A stretch of 14,030 nt of DNA from an uncultured Mucispirillum sp. (GTDB lineage: Bacteria > Chrysiogenota > Deferribacteres > Deferribacterales > Mucispirillaceae), in assembly GCA_937890655.1 (NCBI GenBank), contig CALADT010000140.1:1-14030 (forward strand), given 5' to 3'. The translations under genes were made by a program, and so were the position numbers. Of the stretch, positions 7,092-14,030 are shown in pieces. Under the pieces are notes generated by a model. It saw nothing but the letters and a program-made list of their open reading frames with translations, did not search any database and had not been told where the DNA came from. Position 1 is the first letter of the stretch; every line of letters begins with the position of its first letter.

Positions 7092-8228
7092 ATGAAATTA
7101 ATCAAATCTATTAAAGGATTATTAAAATTAAAAAAACATTTACCTGCAGACATTGTTTTTTACAGCGAATCTAAAGCATATTACACTAACTTTAAAGACA
7201 TTATTAATGAATTAATTAATAAATATAACCAAAAAGTTATATATGTAACTTCAGATTGTAATGATAAAGTATTTAGCATTAAAAACAATAATTTTATTCC
7301 TGTTTATATAGAATCAAATACTATTCTTATTGTGTTTTTTAACTACTTAAAATCAAAAGTATTTATTACTACTATGCCTGATATTGATTTATTCCATTTT
7401 AAAAGAAGCCCTTATGTTCACAATATGGTATATGTAAACCATTCTATTGTTAGTATGAATATGATATATTTACCTAAAGCATTTGAAAGTTATGACACTA
7501 TTTTTGCAGTAGGCAGTTACCATGAAAAAGAAATAAGAGAAATGGAACAGGAATATAAAACAAAACAGAAACATATTGTAAAAGTAGGATACCCTGCATT
7601 AGATGACTTTATAAGTGGATATAATAGCTATATAGAAAATAATAAAAATAATAGCAGCCATACTACTACAATAACAATAGCACCTAGCTGGCAGGAAAAT
7701 AATATTATTGATTTATGTATATATGAATTAGTAGATATACTATTACCTTTAGGATATAATATTAAACTAAGGCCGCACCCTATGACTTTAAAATATGAAT
7801 ATAATAAAATAAAAAATATTATAGAACATTATAAACATCAGCCACTTTTTTCTATAGATAACGCTTTAGGTAATTTTGCCTCTTATATGGAAACTGATTT
7901 AATGATTACAGACTGGAGCGGAACTGTGTTTAAATATTCTTTTACCACATTAAAACCGGTTGTTTTTATTAACACACCTATAAAAGTAAGAAATGAAAAT
8001 TATATAAATTACAAAAACCAGCCTGTTTAAATTACATGGCGTAATCAAATAGGAAAATCCTGTGATTTAGATAAATTAAATACTATAAAAGATATGGTAA
8101 ACGACCTATTAAACGATAATATTTTTAAAGATAAAATTATAGCTTTTAGAAATGAAAATATATATAATATAAATAAAAGCGGTGCAGTCTGTGCTGAATA
8201 TATAATGGATTATTTAAAAAATAATTAA
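7092..8228 (+). pseudogene. TagB/TagF-like transferase interrupted by an in-frame TAA
   Basis: The open frame gives 312 residues and stops at TAA 8028-8030. The same frame then continues without a stop for 65 codons to TAA 8226-8228. The continuation reads as the missing C-terminus: ITWRNQIGKS directly after the stop, then a helical end with SGAVCAEYIMDYL, which parallels the SATEISKFL ending of the paralogue at 40-1128. Restored length is about 378 residues against 362 for that paralogue. The catalytic landmarks lie before the stop: H117, RPHPM at 227-231, TDWSG at 273-277. A shortened but partly active protein cannot be excluded, nor can a sequencing error. The gene starts 1 nt after the kinase stop, with AAGG at 7082-7085. 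The intact form would be a second phospho-alcohol or phosphonate transferase of the cluster. Confidence 0.75.
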
Positions 8229-8241
8229 CTCTTATAAACCC

Positions 8242-9378
8242 TTATTTTTCTTCTATTTCTTCATATTTTAATGATTCTAGTTTATTCATAGAAGATTCCA
8301 GTTTATTATTTCTTGTGGTTCTTAAACTATCATATTCTGTGGAAACTCTGCCTATTAAATCACCTAGTTTTGTAAAGCCTTCTGAATATTTTATCCACTC
8401 TTTTCTAAAAAGCCCTACTGCTTCCATAAGCATTTTTGCACGCCTTTCTATGGCAAAGTTTTCAGCAGCTTGGCGGATAACTGAAAGAACAGAGATAGTA
8501 GTAACAGGGGAACATATCATAATACCTTGTTTTGCTGCGTCATCTAAAACCTGTGGTTCTGTATCAAATATAAAAGAAAATATTTTTTCGTTAGGTATAA
8601 ACATAATAGCACAATTTACTGTGCCGTTTTCTGGGTCTATATACTCCCTTGTGGCAATAGCTTTTATATGAAGTTTTACATCCTTTATAAAATCTTTTGC
8701 ATACTTTTCTTTTTCACTATCTAATGCTTCTAAATATTTTCTATAATTATCATATGGGAATTTTACATCCATATTTAATGTGCTACCATTGGGTAATAAA
8801 AATGTAAAATCCGGCCTTTTCCCTGTTGATTCTATGGCTTTTTGGCGAATATAGTTTACCCCTTCTTTTAAACCAGCATACGATAATACATCATCTGCCA
8901 TACGTTCTGCCCACTGACCTCTGCCTTGTTTGGAAGAAAGTGTTTCTTTTAAACCATGGGTAACATTATAAAGTTCAGTTGTTTTTATTCTACTGTCATC
9001 TATTATGCTTTTTAGTTCGCCCATTTGCATATTTCTTGACTGTTCCATAGAGTTTATAAGAACAGTTAGTTTTGAAAGCTCACTATTTAGTGCTTCCACT
9101 CGTTTTTCTATTACTTCTTTTTGGCCTTTTATTTCGCTGTTTGATATTTCTCGTTCACTTTTTAGTTTATTTGAAAGCATATCAGTTGTTTTAGATAATG
9201 TATCAAATGATATTTCTGCAAAATTGCTTTTCATAAGCCGTGCTGCCTCATCCATTGCAGCATTAAACTTATCATCATTATTTTTTGCCATTATTTTATT
9301 AATAAAATAAACAATAATAGCACCAAAAAATGTGCCTATAATAAAAGCTATAATAATATATAAAGCAGTATTTTCCAT
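8242..9378 (-). CDS. rmuC: DNA recombination protein RmuC
   Basis: This 378-residue protein begins with an N-terminal transmembrane segment (about 5-28, rich in Ile, Phe and Ala) and a coiled coil to about residue 120. The conserved RmuC domain follows. It opens with GRGQWAE and contains the KRPDF...LNMDVKFP pair near residues 188-205, which looks like the PD-(D/E)xK-type nuclease core (P-D...D-x-K). The FIPNE, SPVTTISVLSVIRQA and LGDLIGRV blocks follow as in the family. RmuC limits inversions and rearrangements between short repeats; its biochemical role is inferred from the fold. It starts 3 nt after the smc stop, and its ribosome binding site (AGGTAG) overlaps the smc end, so it is translated from the smc message. 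Its 3' end is convergent with the island, 13 nt away, with no clear terminator. Confidence 0.93.
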   Translation of the reverse strand: MENTALYIIIAFIIGTFFGAIIVYFINKIMAKNNDDKFNAAMDEAARLMKSNFAEISFDTLSKTTDMLSNKLKSEREISNSEIKGQKEVIEKRVEALNSELSKLTVLINSMEQSRNMQMGELKSIIDDSRIKTTELYNVTHGLKETLSSKQGRGQWAERMADDVLSYAGLKEGVNYIRQKAIESTGKRPDFTFLLPNGSTLNMDVKFPYDNYRKYLEALDSEKEKYAKDFIKDVKLHIKAIATREYIDPENGTVNCAIMFIPNEKIFSFIFDTEPQVLDDAAKQGIMICSPVTTISVLSVIRQAAENFAIERRAKMLMEAVGLFRKEWIKYSEGFTKLGDLIGRVSTEYDSLRTTRNNKLESSMNKLESLKYEEIEEK

Positions 9379-9381
9379 AAA

Positions 9382-12300
9382 CTACCTACCTGCCCTTGCA
9401 ACCTGCTCTAATGTAACAGATAATATTGTGGATACGCCATACTCCTGCATAGCTACACCGTATATGGAATCTGCAATACTCATAGTATTATGGTTATGGG
9501 TAATAAGTATAAACTGTGTCCTTTCTGATAATGCTTTTACCATACCTACATAACGTTCCACGTTAGCATCATCAAGTGGAGCATCTACTTCATCAAGAAA
9601 ACAAAACGGAGTAGGTTTTTGTAAAAATAAAGCAAATAATAATGTCATAGCAGTAAGTGCTTTTTCTCCACCGGATAAAAGCCCCATATGTTGTAACTTT
9701 TTCCCTGGTGGTTGTATATAAATTTCCACACCACTTGTAAGCATATTATCAGGGTCAGTTAATTTAAGTTCTGCCTCTCCGTTACCAAAAAGTATATGGA
9801 ACACTTCCACAAATTTATCCTTAACAGAGTTATATGTTTCTTGGAACATTCTAACAGTAGCTTCATCTGTTTCATTAATAAAGGCGTTAATATCATCTAT
9901 TGACCCTTCTAAATCACTTCGTTGGTCTGTTAAAAATGTATAACGTTCTTCTGATTCTTTATAGTCATTTAATGCGTTTAAGTTAATAGGGCCTAATTCA
10001 TCTAATTTATTTTCTATTTTATTCATTTCTTCCTTAATACGTCTAGGCTCTCTTTCTTTTTCTGCATGTATTAAGTATTCTTCTTTTATATCCTGCCCAT
10101 ATTTTTCCATATATTGAGTGGCACTAGCTTCTAATACAGAAGTAACACCTGCTAACTCTAGTTCATTTTTACGAACTTCGTCATCGACTACTTTAATTTC
10201 TGTGTTTAAATCGTCTGCTTCTTTTCTTATACTGTCTATTTTCTCACGCATTTCTTCTAATTTTAAAGCAGAATTTTTTACTTCTTCTTCACAGCTTAAC
10301 ACTTCTTTTTCTAAATATATTAGCTTTTCTTTAAGTTCTTCTAGCTCTGTATTCCAGTTTATGGCATCTACTTTTAAAAGCTGTTCTAAACGTTTTTCAT
10401 ATTTTTCTATATTAGACGTTACTTCATTTTTTATACTACGTTTACTTTCAAGCTCTCTTTTTAATGAGTTTACTTTTTCTTCCTTTTGTGCATACTGTAT
10501 TTTTATTTCTGTTTGTTCTGATTTTTTTTCTTCTAAATTATCTTTTATATTTTCAAGTTTTTCTTCTAAAATTACCCGTTTATCTTCTAGTTCTATTTGT
10601 TTTTGGCTTATATTTTCAATATCATTTTTCAAGTTATTTACTTTATTGCTACTTTCTGCAATATTGTTATTAGCCACTTCAATTTCTTTATCAATAGTTT
10701 CTTTGCGTTTGCTTGTGCGTTCTTCTTCTTGGAAAATACTTTTAAACTCAGTTTCTTTCTTTAAAAACTCATCCCTTGATAAGTTATATGCACTTTGTAA
10801 TTCCTGTTCTTGATTTTTGCTTTTTTCAAGGTTATTTGTAATATAGCCTATAATTTTTTCTTTTTCAAAAATTTCAAGCCCTGTTTTATCTTTTTTAGTT
10901 TCGCTTTCTAAAATATTTTCTTTAAGTGATACTATTTGGTAACCTTTATCTTCCTGACCTGCTTTTTTATATATATGGTTATTTAAAAAAATATTTCCAG
11001 AAATTTCTTCCACATAGTTATTTGTTAAATAGTGGCGTATTTTTTCCACATCACTTTTAAAAGTAAACCTAACTGATGATTTAAGTTCTGATATTTTTTC
11101 AAAAACTTCATTTTTACTATCATCTTTTAATATTAAAACATCGCCTATATCTACAAGGTGCTTATGCTCTAAATCTGCTAATAAATCAATTAAAAGCCCT
11201 TCCATATATGGTTTTAAAATAAGGGTTTCATCATTAAAGGAAGAAGCAGCCTCTAACTGTTCTTGGAAAAATGCAATATTATTTTCAAGGCTTTTTATTT
11301 CTGCTTGAAGTGATAATATATCATCCTGCTCTTTATTATATTGGTTTTGGTATTCTTTAGTTTTTTCTTTTGCAGTTTGCAGATTTTTTTCATCCTGCAT
11401 CATTTTAAACTGAATACTTTCAAGCTCCTGTTGGAATGTAGTTTTTTTTGTAATTATTTCATTTAATGATTTTTCTAATGCTTTTTGCTCATATTCTAAC
11501 CGTCTTACATCCTGCACTGCATGTTCATAAGATGATTCTATTCTTATAAGTTCATTGCGTTTACTTGTTATAATACCAGTATATTCAAGGTAAGAAGAAT
11601 CTGCCTCTTGAAATTCATCATCTAAAGTTTCTTTTTGGTTTGTAATATCATCAATTATATCAGTTAATTCTTCTAACTTATCACTAACAAATTCTAAAGC
11701 ATCTCTTGCTGTATCTAACTCATCTGTTAAAACTTCTATTTCATCTGCAGATTTTGAAAGTTTTTCTTTTTCTTGGTTAATGTTTAATATAAGCCCTGCT
11801 TTTATATCATCACTTGATAATATTTTTGTTTCAAGTGCTTTAATATCTCCTTCCACATTAGCTTTTAAAGTGGCGTTTTCTATACGTTTTTCTTGTAATG
11901 ACTCATAAACTGACTGCTGTTCTTTATAGTCGTTATTAGATATATTTTCTAACCGTGCAAGTTCAGCATATTTTGCAAGATATGATTCTAATGTTTTCTT
12001 TTTATCAATTAAAAAAGAAGATAATCTGCTACTATCTTGTGCTTTTATATAGTAGGAAGTGCAAAGGTATGACCTTTCTAATGTTTTAAAATTAGCCTGT
12101 AATTCTTCATATATTTTTAATTGTTCCACTTGAGAAGATAAAGACTGCATTTGTGTAACAATTTCTTCTATAATATCTGTTACCCTGTCAAGGTTATCTC
12201 GCGTTTGCTGTAACCTGCGTTCTGCTTCTTTCTTTTTATCTTTAAACTTTGTAACACCTGCTGTTTCTTCTAAAAAGAACCTTAATTCTTCAGGGCTTGC

Positions 12301-12762
12301 GTTAATAATTTTATCAACCTTCCCCTGCTCAATAATGGAGATACTTCTAGCACCAAGCCCTGTATCCATAAAAATATCTTTAATATCTTTAAGACGGCAT
12401 TTTCTGTTATTAATATAATATTCACGTTCGCCGGTTTTATAAAACTTACGTGTAATAGTAATTTCAGAAAATGTTCCATATTTTGCAGCCACAGATTCTT
12501 CAATGTCTGATAAAGTTAGCCCAACTTCTGCAAAACCTGCAGCTTTTCTTTTTTGGGAACCGTTAAAAACAATATCTTCCATATCAGCTCCACGCAATTC
12601 TTTTGCGTTTTGCTCACCGAAAACCCACCTAACAGCGTCCATAATATTACTTTTACCACTACCGTTAGGGCCTACAATAGCTGTGATTCCGTCTGGAAAA
12701 TCTACTGTTGTTTTATCTACAAATGACTTAAATCCGTGAAGGTATAATTTATTAAATTTCAT
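9382..12762 (-). CDS. smc: Chromosome segregation/condensation protein SMC
   Basis: This 1126-residue protein has Walker A GPNGSGKSN at 31-39 and the FGEQNAKELRG and ADMEDIVFNGS blocks. Long heptad-rich coiled coils follow (about 170-500 and 620-930), then ELGPINLNAL before the C-terminal head, the ABC signature LSGGEKALTAMTLLFALF near 1029 and Walker B FCFLDEVDAPLDD near 1051-1064. It forms the ATP-gated ring of the bacterial condensin, normally with ScpA and ScpB, which are not in the window. The hinge, about residues 505-615, is unusually short: it lacks the usual G-x-x-G-x-(V/I)-x-DL opening and the TGG-type closing motifs, and total length is at the low end for the family. The start ATG has only a weak GAAG upstream. 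rmuC follows 3 nt after the stop. Confidence 0.97.
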   Translation of the reverse strand: MKFNKLYLHGFKSFVDKTTVDFPDGITAIVGPNGSGKSNIMDAVRWVFGEQNAKELRGADMEDIVFNGSQKRKAAGFAEVGLTLSDIEESVAAKYGTFSEITITRKFYKTGEREYYINNRKCRLKDIKDIFMDTGLGARSISIIEQGKVDKIINASPEELRFFLEETAGVTKFKDKKKEAERRLQQTRDNLDRVTDIIEEIVTQMQSLSSQVEQLKIYEELQANFKTLERSYLCTSYYIKAQDSSRLSSFLIDKKKTLESYLAKYAELARLENISNNDYKEQQSVYESLQEKRIENATLKANVEGDIKALETKILSSDDIKAGLILNINQEKEKLSKSADEIEVLTDELDTARDALEFVSDKLEELTDIIDDITNQKETLDDEFQEADSSYLEYTGIITSKRNELIRIESSYEHAVQDVRRLEYEQKALEKSLNEIITKKTTFQQELESIQFKMMQDEKNLQTAKEKTKEYQNQYNKEQDDILSLQAEIKSLENNIAFFQEQLEAASSFNDETLILKPYMEGLLIDLLADLEHKHLVDIGDVLILKDDSKNEVFEKISELKSSVRFTFKSDVEKIRHYLTNNYVEEISGNIFLNNHIYKKAGQEDKGYQIVSLKENILESETKKDKTGLEIFEKEKIIGYITNNLEKSKNQEQELQSAYNLSRDEFLKKETEFKSIFQEEERTSKRKETIDKEIEVANNNIAESSNKVNNLKNDIENISQKQIELEDKRVILEEKLENIKDNLEEKKSEQTEIKIQYAQKEEKVNSLKRELESKRSIKNEVTSNIEKYEKRLEQLLKVDAINWNTELEELKEKLIYLEKEVLSCEEEVKNSALKLEEMREKIDSIRKEADDLNTEIKVVDDEVRKNELELAGVTSVLEASATQYMEKYGQDIKEEYLIHAEKEREPRRIKEEMNKIENKLDELGPINLNALNDYKESEERYTFLTDQRSDLEGSIDDINAFINETDEATVRMFQETYNSVKDKFVEVFHILFGNGEAELKLTDPDNMLTSGVEIYIQPPGKKLQHMGLLSGGEKALTAMTLLFALFLQKPTPFCFLDEVDAPLDDANVERYVGMVKALSERTQFILITHNHNTMSIADSIYGVAMQEYGVSTILSVTLEQVARAGR

Positions 12763-12838
12763 AACTTCGTATAATGATAGATTTTTAAAGATTTTTCAAG
12801 CATTATTTATAATTTTATAAAGAAAATTTAATATTTAC

Positions 12839-12865
12839 TTGACTATTATATATTATATATATAAT
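12839..12865 (+). promoter_or_regulatory. Candidate promoter in the divergent smc / lipoprotein gap
   Basis: TTGACT at 12839-12844 is followed by a run of TA repeats containing TATAAT at 12860-12865 (15-nt spacer) or TAATTT at 12862 (17-nt spacer). It points toward the small + strand gene beginning near 12904. The stretch 12763-12903 is otherwise extremely AT-rich and also must carry the smc promoter on the minus strand, which I could not place with confidence. No repeat or RNA structure stands out. Confidence 0.4.
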
Positions 12866-12903
12866 TTACCATAAATTAAATAGCATATATAATAAGTTGC
12901 ATT

Positions 12904-13249
12904 ATGAAAAAATTAGTTTTAGTAATTTTTACTATTTCTATTTGAAATTATGGTTGTGCTGATAATAACCAATGTAGTAGTATTCACAGTGGTAACTGCA
13001 GAAATTAAACCACTTGTCTTTACAAACTCAGAAAGAAAAAGAGTAATTTTGCTATCTCTTGCAAAATATAAAAGTAACAGTAAACTTGAACATGGCGTAT
13101 TTTTTAGTGATGAAAAAACAAATATATGTGCTTTAGAAATAGAATTTATTAGTGATAATTATGCTAATTCTACTTTTTATATAAGAACCGTAGGGGCATC
13201 AAGTCATTATGATGATTTTGAAATTCAACTAGAATCAGATAATTTTTAA
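12904..13249 (+). pseudogene. Small lipoprotein-like gene, apparently broken by TGA and a frameshift
   Basis: From ATG 12904 the frame reads MKKLVLVIFTISI, then TGA at 12943-12945, then NYGCADNN. This is a typical lipoprotein signal peptide with the lipobox Cys at codon 12955-12957, interrupted by one stop. It runs to a TAA at 13006-13008. The next frame is open from 12950 to the TAA at 13247-13249 and carries a plausible soluble domain from about AEIKPLVFTNS (around 12998) to QLESDNF. The simplest reading is one lipoprotein gene of about 115 codons with a nonsense change and a frameshift between about 12958 and 13006. The alternative is an intact 99-residue protein starting at ATG 12950 with a hydrophobic N-terminus (MVVLIITNVVVFTVV), but that start has no visible ribosome binding site and no basic residues. 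I do not recognise the family. Confidence 0.5.
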
Positions 13250-13250
13250 T

Positions 13251-13256
13251 AAGGAG
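13251..13256 (+). promoter_or_regulatory. Strong ribosome binding site of the downstream lipoprotein gene
   Basis: AAGGAG at 13251-13256, 5 nt before ATG 13262, is the best Shine-Dalgarno match near any start in this window. It begins 1 nt after the stop of the preceding frame, suggesting cotranscription of the two genes. Confidence 0.7.
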
Positions 13257-13261
13257 ATAAA

Positions 13262-14030
13262 ATGAAAAAATTTTTAATCATTACAACTTTAATTTTAGCT
13301 GTTGGCTGTAATAAAAAAGATACGGAAGCAATATTTACTGAAACAAAAAATGCAGAACCTATAAAAGTGGAAGATAATTCCATAACAATTACATCAAATA
13401 TTTCTGTTTTAAGAAATGATAATAATTCCAAAGGGTTATTTTTTATAAACGGAGTATTAAAAGATAAAAACCAGACTGTAAAAATTATTTTCCCAGAAAA
13501 TGTAAACGAAAAAGATTACATTATAAATACAGCTTTTCCAATGAATAACGCTTTTGGTATATCTATTATGCCATTAAAAAAAGATACAGCAGTTCATCCA
13601 TTTACTATTGAAGCAGTAGATGAAAAAAATAATGTATTCTATAAAGAAAATATTTATATGTTTACTTTAAAAAAGTTATACCCTGTATCTCAAGATGCAA
13701 ATTTTACACCACTTGATGATGAAAATGTTATAATATTTAATAACAACCATAAAGAAAACTATATAGTATTAAACCAAGTGGAAGATGAGAACCATACAGT
13801 ATTAGAAAATAATTCATATAACAGCCAAGTGCAATCAGGTTATATGCCTATAACAGAATATGGTTTTGATAATAAACTTTTTAATGGTAGTGTAAAAGTA
13901 AACAGTAGTAATGGTTTTACTGTAAATAACAGTGAAAAAGAATTTATTGTTAATAATAACACATTCCCTAACTGTATAAATACTTCTACATTTCACGGTG
14001 TATATCCTTGTGCTTTAAAAATTACACATA
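13262..14030 (+). CDS. Unrecognised lipoprotein, 5' part (runs off the window)
   Basis: The frame is open from ATG 13262 to the window edge (256 codons). It starts with MKKFLIITTLILAVGC, a type II signal peptide with Cys16 as the expected lipidated residue; Ala at -3 is less usual than Leu. The mature part is charged just after the Cys, then consists of short hydrophobic stretches typical of beta structure and is very rich in Asn. A pair of Cys lies late in the visible part (NCINTS and YPCALK). No family is recognisable and the C-terminus is missing. It follows the broken lipoprotein at 12904-13249 and could be an envelope protein of the same small operon. Confidence 0.75.
   Translation, partial: MKKFLIITTLILAVGCNKKDTEAIFTETKNAEPIKVEDNSITITSNISVLRNDNNSKGLFFINGVLKDKNQTVKIIFPENVNEKDYIINTAFPMNNAFGISIMPLKKDTAVHPFTIEAVDEKNNVFYKENIYMFTLKKLYPVSQDANFTPLDDENVIIFNNNHKENYIVLNQVEDENHTVLENNSYNSQVQSGYMPITEYGFDNKLFNGSVKVNSSNGFTVNNSEKEFIVNNNTFPNCINTSTFHGVYPCALKITH

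Noticed and set aside
8028..8030. Programmed read-through of the TAA in the second transferase
   Set aside because: TAA is the least leaky stop and no stimulatory structure is visible after it; mutation is simpler.
8315..9310. Open frames on the + strand opposite rmuC
   Set aside because: RmuC is a clear full-length family match on the other strand, and these frames have no motif or ribosome binding site.
10118..10813. Long Ser/Phe-rich open frame on the + strand, antisense to smc
   Set aside because: It is the mirror of the Glu/Lys-rich SMC coiled coil; low-complexity composition and no ribosome binding site mark it as a shadow.
12943..12945. TGA as a selenocysteine or tryptophan codon
   Set aside because: The position is inside a signal peptide hydrophobic core, no selenocysteine-type hairpin is evident, and TGA is not used as a sense codon in the intact genes of the window.
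1..14030. tRNA, rRNA, CRISPR array, insertion sequence or transposase
   Set aside because: I saw no cloverleaf, spaced direct repeats, terminal inverted repeats or transposase motifs on either strand.

Overview
The window is AT-rich bacterial chromosome. Hand counts of single 60-base lines gave about 15-18% G+C in the first two genes (lines 61 and 1201) and about 25-33% elsewhere. Tight gene spacing, a phosphonate/glycan cluster, lipoprotein-type signal peptides and a canonical smc-rmuC pair suggest a low-GC, probably host-associated, diderm bacterium. The spirochaetes and the Deferribacterota (Mucispirillum-like) both fit. I cannot decide between them from this window, and there is no rRNA or tRNA to help.

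Positions 1-8228 (+ strand) hold a phosphonate-glycan island. After the probable tail of an upstream gene come a TagB/TagF-type (CDP-glycerol glycerophosphotransferase family) transferase and a fused CTP:phosphonate cytidylyltransferase / 2-aminoethylphosphonate (AEP) aminotransferase. A clear sigma-70-like promoter and a 7-bp inverted repeat then open a second transcription unit. It encodes a radical SAM protein with a short SPASM/twitch tail, a phosphoenolpyruvate mutase with an N-terminal HxGH nucleotidylyltransferase domain, a phosphonopyruvate decarboxylase, an adenylylsulfate-kinase-like protein, and a second TagB/TagF-type transferase interrupted by an in-frame TAA. Together they give a complete route: PEP -> phosphonopyruvate -> phosphonoacetaldehyde -> AEP -> CMP-AEP, followed presumably by transfer to a surface glycan or glycolipid. 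The kinase and the radical SAM enzyme are extra to the textbook route and are the most interesting part. By analogy with the Campylobacter jejuni phosphoramidate pathway, the kinase might phosphorylate the CMP-activated intermediate rather than adenylylsulfate.

Positions 8242-12762 (- strand) are housekeeping: smc followed 3 nt later by rmuC, convergent with the island and only 13 nt from it. The Smc hinge region looks short and lacks the usual glycine-rich motifs.

Positions 12763-14030 (+ strand) start with a divergent intergenic stretch carrying a candidate promoter. Next comes a small apparently broken lipoprotein gene (in-frame TGA plus frameshift), then the 5' part of a second, unrecognised lipoprotein gene with a strong ribosome binding site that runs off the end of the window.
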